This document shows, one piece after another, positions 27,091 to 35,685 of a DNA stretch of 64,000 bases (position 1 is its first letter; the number at the start of each line of letters is the position of its first letter). The stretch is taken from positions 682,001 to 746,000 of the forward strand of contig NZ_JABUBU010000001.1 of the NCBI RefSeq assembly GCF_019834675.1, written 5' to 3'. Under the pieces are notes generated by a model. That model saw only the letters and a list, made by a program, of their open reading frames with translations. It had not been told where the DNA came from and ran no database searches. The DNA is from Rhodococcoides corynebacterioides. GTDB lineage: Bacteria > Actinomycetota > Actinomycetes > Mycobacteriales > Mycobacteriaceae. A program made the position numbers and the translations under genes.

Positions 27091-28436
27091 GAGGCGGCCC
27101 GGAAACCCTTCTCCAGATCGGCGAGGATGTCGTCGAGTCCCTCGATGCCCACGGCCAGCCGAACCAGGCCGGGAGTGACACCGGAGGCCAGCTGCTCCTC
27201 CGGGGTCAGCTGCGAGTGCGTGGTGGACGCCGGGTGGATGACGAGGGAACGCACGTCGCCGATGTTGGCGACGTGGCTGTGCAGCTCGAGGGCGTCGACG
27301 AAGCGCTTGCCCGCGTCGACCCCGCCCGCCAGTTCGAAGGCCACGATGGCCCCCGCGCCGCGCGGGGCGAGCGCCTGTCCCCGCTCGTACCAGGGCGAGG
27401 ACTCCAGTCCGGCGTAGGCCACCGACGTCACCTCGGGGCGACCCTCGAGGAACTTCGCGACGGCCGTGGCGTTCTGCACGTGGCGCTCGAGACGCAGGCT
27501 CAGCGTCTCGATGCCCTGGCCGATGAGGAAGGCGTTGAAGGGCGAGACGGCCGCGCCGAGATCGCGAAGCAACTGCACGCGGGCCTTGAGGGCGTAGGCC
27601 GGCGCGCCCAGATCGGCGAAGACGACGCCGTGGTAGCTGGGGTCGGGCGTCGTGAAGTTCGCGAACCGGCCCTGCGTCCAGTCGAACGTGCCGCCGTCGA
27701 CGATCACGCCGGCGATGGCCGTGCCGTGTCCGCCGAGGTACTTGGTGGCGGAGTGCACCACGATGTCCGCGCCGTGCTTCAGCGGCTGGATCAGGTACGG
27801 CGTCGCGACGGTGTTGTCGACGATCAACGGGATGCCGTGCCGGTGCGCGACCTCGGAGACACCGGGGATGTCGAAGATGTCGTTCTTCGGGTTGGAGATG
27901 GTCTCGCCGTAGAAGGCCCTGGTCTCCGGCCGGACCTCGCGCTCCCAGGAGGCGGGATCGTCCGGGTCCTCGACGAACGAGACCGTGATCCCGAGCTTCG
28001 GCAGCGTGTAGTGGAAGAGGTTGTAGGTGCCGCCGTACAGGCGCGGGCTGGAGACCACGTGGTCACCGGCCTCGGCGATGTTGAGGATCGCGAGCGATTC
28101 CGCGGCCTGGCCCGACGAGACGAGCAACGCCGCGACGCCGCCCTCGAGCGAGGCGATGCGCTGCTCCACGACGTCCTGCGTCGGGTTCATGATGCGCGTG
28201 TAGATGTTGCCGGGCTCGGCCAGGCCGAACAGCGCGGCGGCGTGGTCGGTGTTCTGGAAGGTGTACGACGTGGTCTGGTAGATCGGCAGTGCGCGCGCGC
28301 GGGTGGTGACGTCGGGTACCTGGCCGACGTGGACCTGCTTGGTCTCGAAGCTCCAGTTCAGCGCCGGGTCCTCGACCGGGGCGCCGGTGGCGTCGACGAC
28401 GTCGGAGGCGGTCGCGTCGGTGTTCTGATCGGTCAT
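27087..28436 (-). CDS. metY: O-acetylhomoserine aminocarboxypropyltransferase (sulfhydrylase)
   Basis: This 449-residue, PLP-dependent Cys/Met-metabolism enzyme carries the pyridoxal lysine in [10 protein letters not shown] (Lys232). Its N-terminal block [22 protein letters not shown] and the [17 protein letters not shown] region are typical of MetY rather than the shorter cystathionine enzymes. It condenses O-acetylhomoserine from MetX with sulfide to give homocysteine. The ATG has a GAGGAG 12 bases upstream. The leader of nearly 400 bases carries a SAM-IV riboswitch aptamer, so expression should fall when S-adenosylmethionine is plentiful. metX follows with a 4-base overlap. Confidence 0.95.
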   Translation of the reverse strand: MTDQNTDATASDVVDATGAPVEDPALNWSFETKQVHVGQVPDVTTRARALPIYQTTSYTFQNTDHAAALFGLAEPGNIYTRIMNPTQDVVEQRIASLEGGVAALLVSSGQAAESLAILNIAEAGDHVVSSPRLYGGTYNLFHYTLPKLGITVSFVEDPDDPASWEREVRPETRAFYGETISNPKNDIFDIPGVSEVAHRHGIPLIVDNTVATPYLIQPLKHGADIVVHSATKYLGGHGTAIAGVIVDGGTFDWTQGRFANFTTPDPSYHGVVFADLGAPAYALKARVQLLRDLGAAVSPFNAFLIGQGIETLSLRLERHVQNATAVAKFLEGRPEVTSVAYAGLESSPWYERGQALAPRGAGAIVAFELAGGVDAGKRFVDALELHSHVANIGDVRSLVIHPASTTHSQLTPEEQLASGVTPGLVRLAVGIEGLDDILADLEKGFRAAS

Positions 28437-28494
28437 GTGTTCTCGTGCTCCTCGTGAAGGGCATGTGGGGTGAATCGGCTCACCTCGGCAGGCG

Positions 28495-28537
28495 CTGCGT
28501 CTGCAGGGGTGAACCGGACACCGTGTGCAGACCGCAG
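28495..28537 (-). other. strong hairpin in the metY leader
   Basis: The arms CTGCG-TCTGCA and TGCAGA-C-CGCAG, with inner GGTG/CACC pairs, form a long imperfect stem about 60 bases before metY and 140 bases past the aptamer. A smaller GGTGA-N6-TCACC hairpin follows at 28469-28484. No T-run follows either. They could be part of the riboswitch expression platform. Confidence 0.45.
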
Positions 28538-28674
28538 AGGCGAACCGATTTCGTGGGAAACGAAGGGTCGGGGCCTATCGCGGGCTACGACACATGTGAG
28601 TACCTCCGAGAAGCCACCGTGTCGCGGTGGCCGGTCGTGGACCGGCGGCGGCCGGTCCTTGTCGGTGGGCCCGA

Positions 28675-28812
28675 GAACACGGACCCGCGCTTGCCATCGA
28701 TCGTCGCCGGTCGACGACGATCGAGTAACCCGGTCATCACCCGGGGCACCCCACCGCGGTTGGAGGGTTGCCGGCCAGCTAGCCGGGGCTGACAGCTGGC
28801 GCTCATGACCTT
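28675..28812 (-). ncRNA. SAM-IV riboswitch aptamer upstream of metY
   Basis: Read on the minus strand, the element begins GGTCATGAGCGCCAGC, continues through CCCCGGCTAGCTGGCCGGCA and ACCCTCCAACCGCGGTGGGG, then TGCCCCGGGTGATGACC, and ends with GGCAAGCGCGGGTCCG. This order of conserved blocks is that of the actinobacterial SAM-IV class. The 5' GGTCATGA pairs with TGATGACC to close the core. It binds S-adenosylmethionine and is expected to turn off metY-metX when SAM is abundant. The metY start is about 240 bases downstream. The exact ends are approximate. Confidence 0.9.
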
Positions 28813-29080
28813 GCCCGGAATTCTAGCGGGTACGCCTGCACGGCGACGCGCGCACCCCAGGTGGGTGTCGCGTCGTCGGGTGGGCCATCTCACGGTTGTT
28901 CGGCTGGCGAACGACCGTCGGGAGCGAGCACACTGGACCCTTCGTGCGCCGACCGACGGCGCAGAACTCCGAAGCCGTGCGCCATCCGATCCGGTGGTGC
29001 CCGACTGAATCGATCAAGACACCACCGATCGAGCGCGAGCACACCGATCGAGACCACCCGCGTCGAGAAGGACTGCACCT

Positions 29081-30373
29081 GTGACACCACCCTCCGTCGC
29101 CTTCGACATCGCTCCCGACACCGACACCGATACCGACACCGCTCCCGGCACGCATACCGACGCCGACCTCGAGGCCGCCCGCCTCCGGCGCCGCCGCCGC
29201 ACCGGGGCGATGCTGGCCCTCGCGCTCGGCGGGTTCGGCATCGGGACGACCGAGTTCGTGTCGATGGGGCTGCTCCCCGAGATGGCCACGAGCATGTCGG
29301 TGTCCGAGCCGACGGCGGGTCATCTGGTCTCCGCGTACGCCCTGGGTGTCGTGGTGGGCGCGCCGGTGATCGCGGCGCTCGCCGCCCGTGTGCCGCGTCG
29401 GCTACTGCTGCTCGCGCTGATGGTGGCGTTCACCGCGGGCAACATCGGCACGGTCTTCGCACCGAGCTTCCACGAGTTGGTGGCGTCCCGGTTCGTCGCC
29501 GGCCTCCCGCACGGGGCCTACTTCGGCGTCGCGGCGCTGGTGGCCGCGCATCTGGCCGAGCCGGGCAAGCGGGCCCGGTCGGTCGCGCTGGTGATGATGG
29601 GACTGTCGGTGGCCAACGTCGTGGGCGTGCCCGCGGCCACGTGGATGGGTCAGGCCATCGGGTGGCGCAGCGCGTTCGCCGTCGTCGCCGTGATCGGCGC
29701 CCTGACCGTGGCGGCGCTCGCCGTGTGGCTGCCGAGGCTCGACGCGTTGCCGACCACCGACGCCCGCACCGAACTCGGCGCGTTCCGCCGCCCGCAGGTG
29801 CTGCTGACGTTGCTGGTGGGCATGGTCGGCTTCGGCGGCATGTTCGCCGTCTACACCTACATCGCGACGACGCTGACCGACGTGACCGGTCTGAGCAAGG
29901 CCGCGGTGCCCCTCGGCCTCGCGATCTACGGACTCGGCATGGTCGTGGGCAACTACGTCGGGGGTTGGCTGGCCGACCGCATGCTCGTCCGTGGCCTGTT
30001 CGTCGCCATGACGGCGGTGGCCGTGGTCCTCGCGAGTTTCGTCATCGCTGCCCGGCACCCGGTGTCCGCACTGATCGTGGTGTTCCTCATCGCTGCGGCG
30101 GGATCGTCGATCGTGCCGGGACTGCAGACACGGCTGATGGACGTCGCGGCGGACGCGCAGACGCTGGCGGCGTCGATGAACCACGCGGCCTTCAACTTCG
30201 CCAACGCCCTCGGTGCGGCGCTGGGGGGCGCCGTCATCTCCGCCGGGCTCGGGTACACCGCGCCCGCCGCGGTGGGTGCGGGTCTCGCCGTGGCGGGACT
30301 GGCCGTGCTCGGCGTGTCCGTCGCGGTGGAGAAGCGGGGGCGGGCGCACGACGCCGCCGTCGCGGCCCGTTAG
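29081..30373 (+). CDS. MFS transporter, DHA1 (drug/arabinose efflux-like)
   Basis: A 430-residue transporter with 12 membrane helices. The first helix reads LALGGFGIGTTEFVSMGLLP, a signature of the AraJ/DHA1 branch of efflux permeases. SRFVAGLPHGAYFGVAA in helix 4-5 and the loop VPRRLLLL after helix 2 support it. Members expel sugars, nucleosides or drugs by proton antiport; the substrate is not predictable here. The cytoplasmic N-terminus is unusual, with an Asp-Thr repeat (DTDTDTDT) encoded by a hexanucleotide tandem repeat. The GTG start has GAGAAGGA upstream. The 268 bases between the riboswitch and this gene hold nothing I recognise. xthA follows after 10 bases and may be co-transcribed. 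Confidence 0.88.
   Translation: MTPPSVAFDIAPDTDTDTDTAPGTHTDADLEAARLRRRRRTGAMLALALGGFGIGTTEFVSMGLLPEMATSMSVSEPTAGHLVSAYALGVVVGAPVIAALAARVPRRLLLLALMVAFTAGNIGTVFAPSFHELVASRFVAGLPHGAYFGVAALVAAHLAEPGKRARSVALVMMGLSVANVVGVPAATWMGQAIGWRSAFAVVAVIGALTVAALAVWLPRLDALPTTDARTELGAFRRPQVLLTLLVGMVGFGGMFAVYTYIATTLTDVTGLSKAAVPLGLAIYGLGMVVGNYVGGWLADRMLVRGLFVAMTAVAVVLASFVIAARHPVSALIVVFLIAAAGSSIVPGLQTRLMDVAADAQTLAASMNHAAFNFANALGAALGGAVISAGLGYTAPAAVGAGLAVAGLAVLGVSVAVEKRGRAHDAAVAAR
29117..29140. repeat. four tandem GACACC hexamers in the MFS N-terminus
   Basis: Four consecutive 6-base units (GACACC, GACACC, GATACC, GACACC), bounded on both sides by GCTCCC, encode alternating Asp-Thr. The unit is a multiple of three, so a change in copy number would lengthen or shorten the cytoplasmic tail without a frameshift. 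Confidence 0.85.
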
Positions 30374-30383
30374 CCTGCCCGTC

Positions 30384-31190
30384 GTGTCTCGCACCGTCAC
30401 CACCGTCAACGTCAACGGCGTTCGCGCCGCGGTCCGCAAGGGCATGCTCGACTGGCTCGCGACCTCGTCGGCCGACGTGGTCTGCCTGCAGGAGACGCGC
30501 GCGACGGACGCGGAGCTGCGCGCGTGCCTCGACGGCATCGCCGACGCGTGGTCGATCGTCTCGGCCGAGCCGTCGGCGAAGGGCCGCAACGGGGTTGCGA
30601 TCCTCTCCCGGGTTCCGTCCGTGTCGTCCCGGATCGGCTTCGACGACGAGTTCGCGGAGTCCGGCCGATACCTCGAGGCGCGGTTCGCGTCCACCGACGT
30701 CGATCCGGCGCTGACCGTCGCCAGCCTGTATCTCCCGTCGGGCGAGGTGAACACCGAACGGCAGGACGTGAAGGAACGGTTCATGGCGTCGTTCGCACAC
30801 CACCTGGCCGACCTGGCGGCGTCGGGCGAGCACGTGATCGTCGGTGGGGACTGGAACATCGCCCACACCGAGCGGGATCTGAAGAACTGGAAGGGCAACC
30901 GCACCAAGTCGGGGTTCCTGCCGTCGGAGCGGGAGTGGCTCGACGCCCTCGTCGGTGACGACGGAGCGTGGGTCGACGTGGTGCGCGCCCTGCATCCGGA
31001 CGTCGACGGCCCGTACAGCTGGTGGTCGTACCGCGGCAAGGCCTTCGACAACGACGCCGGGTGGCGCATCGACTACCAGATGTGCACCGCGGCACTCGCC
31101 GAGCGCGCCAAGGAGGCGACCGTGGAGCGGGCGGAGTCCTACGACGCCCGGTGGTCCGACCACGCGCCCGTGACGGTCGTCTACCGCTGA
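30384..31190 (+). CDS. xthA: exodeoxyribonuclease III (AP endonuclease)
   Basis: The 268-residue enzyme belongs to the exonuclease-endonuclease-phosphatase family. It shows the metal-binding Asn (VNVNGVRAA, residues 7-15), the catalytic Glu in VCLQETRA, GRNGVAILSR, the NIAHTERDL loop preceded by GGDWN, and the C-terminal RIDYQ and SDHAPV with the catalytic Asp-His pair. XthA cuts DNA at abasic sites and degrades duplex ends from the 3' side during base-excision repair. The GTG at 30384 gives a family-like start (SRTVTTVNVNG). It follows the MFS gene by 10 bases and precedes trpS by 43. Confidence 0.93.
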   Translation: MSRTVTTVNVNGVRAAVRKGMLDWLATSSADVVCLQETRATDAELRACLDGIADAWSIVSAEPSAKGRNGVAILSRVPSVSSRIGFDDEFAESGRYLEARFASTDVDPALTVASLYLPSGEVNTERQDVKERFMASFAHHLADLAASGEHVIVGGDWNIAHTERDLKNWKGNRTKSGFLPSEREWLDALVGDDGAWVDVVRALHPDVDGPYSWWSYRGKAFDNDAGWRIDYQMCTAALAERAKEATVERAESYDARWSDHAPVTVVYR

Positions 31191-31230
31191 CCCCCGTGGG
31201 GTCGACGCGGCCGTCTGATTGAATCTGTAG

Positions 31231-32271
<1,041 letters not shown>

Positions 32272-32304
32272 CCCTGCCCGACGCCGCCCGAGGCCGCCGG
32301 ACGG

Positions 32305-32320
32305 CGCTGATCGATCAGCG
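32305..32320. other. 16-base perfect palindrome at the trpS/carboxypeptidase junction
   Basis: CGCTGATCGATCAGCG is a gapless palindrome overlapping the stop codon of the leftward carboxypeptidase gene, 34 bases after the trpS stop. It might form a short stem (6 pairs, TCGA loop) and act as a weak two-way terminator, or be a protein-binding site. Confidence 0.4.
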
Positions 32321-33670
32321 TCGAGACAGCCTGCGCGCCAACAGGATCAGGCCGACGACGACGATGCCCCCGACCACCCCGACCCCGATTCGGACGGCGC
32401 CGTCGGCGGAATCGTCGACGCCCGGATAGGCGCCTCCGGCGTCGACGTCGGACTCGGCCCGCGCGACCGCGGACGGAGCCGTCGTGGCCGACGGGGTCGC
32501 GGAGGCTCGGTCGTCGCCGACGGTGTCGTCGGGCGCCAGCGTGCCGACCCTCGCGTCGGGTTGGGCGAATCCGAAGTCGAGCAGCCGGGCGGCCTGCTCC
32601 CACGGACGGATCGGCAGGACGTCGGCGGCCATCAACGACACGACCAGGCGTCGCCCGTCCCGTTCGGCCGCGCCCACGAAGGTCTGCCGGGCGTCGTCGG
32701 TGTAACCGTTCTTCCCGCCGAGAGTGCCGGGGTAGCGGAACAGCAGCGCGTTGTCGCTGGCCAGGGTGAACCCGGGGCGGTCCTCGTTGAGCGGCAGGTC
32801 GGGGTTCACCGGTGCGCCGGGCTGGTCGGGACGCGACGGGTTGTCCGGCTTCGCCGGATCCTTCGGGTAGCCGGGGAACGGAACCTCCTCGGCTGCAGCG
32901 AGTTCGGCGAACCGCGGGTCCGCCATGGCGGCCCGGAAGATGACGGCGAGGTCGTACGCGGAGCTGGCCATGCCCGGCCCGTCCAAGCCCGACGGCGTCG
33001 CGGTGCGGGTGTCGAGGGCGCCCAGGTCGCGGGCGCGATCGTTCATGGCCTGGACGGCACGCGCGGTGCCACCGAGCTGCCCTGCGAGCGCGTGAGCCGC
33101 GTCGTTCCCGGACGCCATCACCAGCCCCTGCAGCAGCTGCCGCACGGTGTACACGCCGCCCTTGCCCAATCCGACGGCGCTGCCCTCGGTCTCGGCGTCC
33201 TCCGCGGTCGCGGTCACGCGCGTGTCGAGGTTCAGCGAGTCCAGTGCCACCAGCGCGAGGAGCACCTTGATGGTGCTGGCCGGTCGATAGCGGCCGTGGG
33301 GGTCCTTCGCCGCGATGACGGCACCGGTGTCGAGGTCCGAGACGGTCCACGCGGTGGCCGAGATGTCGGCGGGGACGGCCGGCGCACCGTCGGCCAGGAT
33401 CACGCCGCAGTCGCCGAGGTCGTTGCCACCGACGGGAACGTCGGGAACCGGCACCGGCGCAGGTGCGCTCGACCCGGGGGCCGGGGCCTCGGAGGCGTCG
33501 ATCGCCGGCGGCGGTGTCTCGCGGTGCGGGCACGAGTTCGTGTCCGGGGTGGCGAACGGTGTGGTGGTCGGCGGGGGCTGTGCCGGTGCGGGTTGTGCTG
33601 CAGCGGGGGTGCCGAGCGCGGTGAGCGCGCCGACCGCGAGTACGGCCGCCAGCCGTCGATACCTGGTCAT
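32315..33670 (-). CDS. D-alanyl-D-alanine carboxypeptidase (S11 family, DacC/PBP5-like)
   Basis: A 451-residue secreted, membrane-anchored penicillin-binding protein. It has a signal peptide (residues 1-26, ending AAAQPAPA), a Pro/Ala-rich spacer, and the catalytic SxxK motif as STIK (Ser132-Lys135). SGN (MASGNDAAH, near 185) follows, with KNG (GGKNGYTDDA, near 320) in place of the usual KTG. A C-terminal membrane helix (VVGGIVVVGLILLARRL) is followed by a basic tail. It trims the terminal D-Ala from peptidoglycan pentapeptides, limiting cross-linking. The Thr-to-Asn change in the KTG box is uncommon but retains the lysine, so activity is still likely. It converges on trpS and is divergent from the DUF222-HNH gene. 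Confidence 0.9.
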   Translation of the reverse strand: MTRYRRLAAVLAVGALTALGTPAAAQPAPAQPPPTTTPFATPDTNSCPHRETPPPAIDASEAPAPGSSAPAPVPVPDVPVGGNDLGDCGVILADGAPAVPADISATAWTVSDLDTGAVIAAKDPHGRYRPASTIKVLLALVALDSLNLDTRVTATAEDAETEGSAVGLGKGGVYTVRQLLQGLVMASGNDAAHALAGQLGGTARAVQAMNDRARDLGALDTRTATPSGLDGPGMASSAYDLAVIFRAAMADPRFAELAAAEEVPFPGYPKDPAKPDNPSRPDQPGAPVNPDLPLNEDRPGFTLASDNALLFRYPGTLGGKNGYTDDARQTFVGAAERDGRRLVVSLMAADVLPIRPWEQAARLLDFGFAQPDARVGTLAPDDTVGDDRASATPSATTAPSAVARAESDVDAGGAYPGVDDSADGAVRIGVGVVGGIVVVGLILLARRLSRR

Positions 33671-33742
33671 CGTCGTCGAGCGTAGGTGGCGGCCCGGCGC
33701 GACCGCGGGAGGTGTCCCGTCCGAGTTCGTGCGTGCGTGTCA

Positions 33743-33786
33743 TGGACTGTGTCGGTGGGTGGCGGTACACTCGAACATACGAGCGA
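33743..33786 (+). promoter_or_regulatory. promoter with degenerate LexA-like box before the DUF222-HNH gene
   Basis: A -35 like TGGACT (33743-33748) and a -10 TACACT (33766-33771) are spaced by 17 bases. Immediately after the -10 is TCGAACATACGAGCGA (33771-33786), which matches the left half and spacing of the LexA site CGAAC-N4-GTTCG but has two mismatches on the right. SOS control of 13E12 genes is known in mycobacteria; here it is tentative. Confidence 0.5.
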
Positions 33787-33802
33787 CTGGGGGGTCGACA
33801 AC

Positions 33803-35602
33803 ATGGCTGCAGTGCAGGTGGGGACACGGACCGCGGTGACGCCGTGGGCTGCGCTGGACCACGCCGCGCTCGGCTTGCCTGCCACCACCGACCTCCCGCC
33901 TGCGGAAGCACTGGACGCGTTGGTGCACGCGACGGCCGGGGTGTCCTACCTGGAGTGGTTCAAGTACCAGCTCGCGGCGAAGATGCACACGGAGTCGGTG
34001 GTGCCGTTCGAGGACGAGGACCGCCGGGAGCTCGATGCGTTCACCCGCTGCGCCGCCTCGATCGCCACCACCCTGTCGATCACTCAGTGGGCGGCGTCCA
34101 CTCTGCTGACCGATGCGGTCGCGCTGCGGGATCGACTCCCCACGGTCGCGCGCTGCCTGCGGGACGGGGTGGTCACCCCGCACCACATCCGCACCATCGT
34201 CTCCCGGACGGAGTTGATCGAGGGGCAGTGCTACGCCGCCCTCGTCGACGCCGACATCGCCGCCGCGTTGCGTAGACCCGGAACCTGGTCTAAGAAGCGG
34301 GTGGAGACGATGGTCGACACGATGGTGCACCGCCGTAACCCGGACGCCGTCCGCGAACACCGCGCCAGGGTGGCGCGGGAGCGCAATTTCACCGTGGAGA
34401 CCGGGCGGGACGGGATGGCGTCGGTGACGGACACCCGGTCCGCCGAGGACACCGCCCTCGCCGCCGCCGCGGTGCAGCGGTTGGCAGGGCAGGTGTGCCC
34501 GAAGGACACCCGATCGACGGCGGCGCGGGCATCGGATGCGCACTACGCGTTGGTCACCCGAACCGAGTTCGGGTGCGACTGCGACCGCCCCATCACCGAC
34601 TGCCGCTACAAGAGCGTCGACGTCAGCACGTTCGCAGCGACCGCGCCGCGGATCGTGATCCACCTGGTCACCGACACCACCACCCTCACCGGCCCCGTCC
34701 CCGCACCCGAGACCGACCGGGTCTGCAGATCGCCGCAGCACCTGCCGCGACCGAGCACCGAGTCGACCCCTGCGTCTCCTCTGCCCGAGGCCGATGCCGG
34801 CGCCGAGGTTCAGCCCGAACCCGCCGTCAATGGGGAGACGGCCGAGTCGGTGGCGCCGGAGCCGTCTGCGTCGGATCCCGTTGCGTCGGATTCTGTTGCG
34901 GAGGACCCGCGCGGATGTGAGGAGCCCGTCGGTCTCGATACCGTCGACGGCGTCGGATTCCTCTCCGGCATCGGCATCATCTCCGGCGCCCACGTCCGCG
35001 GCCTCGCCACCGACCCGCGCTCGGTGATCCGCCCACTCGGTGACGGCACCGACACCCCACTCCCGGCAACCCAACCGTCGGACCCCTACCGGCCCTCCGC
35101 GGCGCTCGATGCCTATGTGCGGGCGCGTGATCAGTTCTGCACCTGGCCCGGCTGCAACAAGCCGGCGTGGGACGCCGACCTCGACCACATCACCGAATAC
35201 GACCACACCCACCCCGAGAAGGGCGGGCGCACCGACGCGACCGGACTCGGCGCCAAATGCCGCTTCCACCACCTACTGAAAACGTTCGGCGACTTCGTCG
35301 ACGACCAGTACCCCGACCCCACCGACCCGAGCAGGCTCATCCGCACCATCACCATCCCCGAAGGACGCACCGTCCTCGGGCCGGCGTTCACCGGCCACGA
35401 CACCCACCCCGGACTCGACATGATCGTCTTCGGCGACCCACCCCCACCACGAACGTCCGGCCTGACCGAACGCCGACGACCCCCCCGCACCGAGCAGAAA
35501 CACGCCCGCCGACGACAAGAACGGAACCGCAACCGCCTCCGCAACCTCGGACTCCCCGCAACCCCGGCCGAGGCGGCGGACCACGCACCGCCCCCGTTCT
35601 GA
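33803..35602 (+). CDS. DUF222/HNH endonuclease domain protein (13E12 repeat family)
   Basis: A 599-residue protein. The N-terminal DUF222 region (about residues 25-330) includes the family blocks VSYLEWFKYQLAAKMH and TLSITQWAASTLLTDA. A repetitive acidic linker (PEPSASDPVASDSVAEDP, near 355) follows. The C-terminal HNH nuclease domain starts about residue 430: ARDQFCTWPGCNKPAWDADLDHI carries Cys-x4-Cys and the DH of HNH, and KCRFHHLLKT carries the last Cys and HH. These multicopy genes are typical of mycobacteria and rhodococci and are thought to be selfish or DNA-repair-associated nucleases; the function is unproven. The ATG at 33803 follows CTGGGGGG. The gene stands alone between a cell-wall gene and the inositol operon, ended by a clear hairpin. 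Confidence 0.9.
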   Translation: MAAVQVGTRTAVTPWAALDHAALGLPATTDLPPAEALDALVHATAGVSYLEWFKYQLAAKMHTESVVPFEDEDRRELDAFTRCAASIATTLSITQWAASTLLTDAVALRDRLPTVARCLRDGVVTPHHIRTIVSRTELIEGQCYAALVDADIAAALRRPGTWSKKRVETMVDTMVHRRNPDAVREHRARVARERNFTVETGRDGMASVTDTRSAEDTALAAAAVQRLAGQVCPKDTRSTAARASDAHYALVTRTEFGCDCDRPITDCRYKSVDVSTFAATAPRIVIHLVTDTTTLTGPVPAPETDRVCRSPQHLPRPSTESTPASPLPEADAGAEVQPEPAVNGETAESVAPEPSASDPVASDSVAEDPRGCEEPVGLDTVDGVGFLSGIGIISGAHVRGLATDPRSVIRPLGDGTDTPLPATQPSDPYRPSAALDAYVRARDQFCTWPGCNKPAWDADLDHITEYDHTHPEKGGRTDATGLGAKCRFHHLLKTFGDFVDDQYPDPTDPSRLIRTITIPEGRTVLGPAFTGHDTHPGLDMIVFGDPPPPRTSGLTERRRPPRTEQKHARRRQERNRNRLRNLGLPATPAEAADHAPPPF

Positions 35603-35621
35603 CGGACCCACCGACGCCGAC

Positions 35622-35649
35622 AGCCGCACCCCGTGATCGAGGTGCGGCT
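35622..35649. terminator. hairpin terminator between the HNH gene and mmsA
   Basis: A 9-base perfect stem, AGCCGCACC/GGTGCGGCT, with a 10-base loop lies 20 bases after the HNH stop and 37 bases beyond the mmsA stop, so it can end transcription from both convergent genes. No T-tract is present, as is common in high-GC actinobacteria. Confidence 0.7.
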
Positions 35650-35685
35650 GAGGGTGGTGCCGTGCTGTGCGGGTGGTGCTGCGGC

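Noticed and set aside
28813..29080. Small open frames between the SAM riboswitch and the MFS gene
   Set aside because: No ribosome binding sites, no similarity and composition of non-coding DNA; treated as intergenic.
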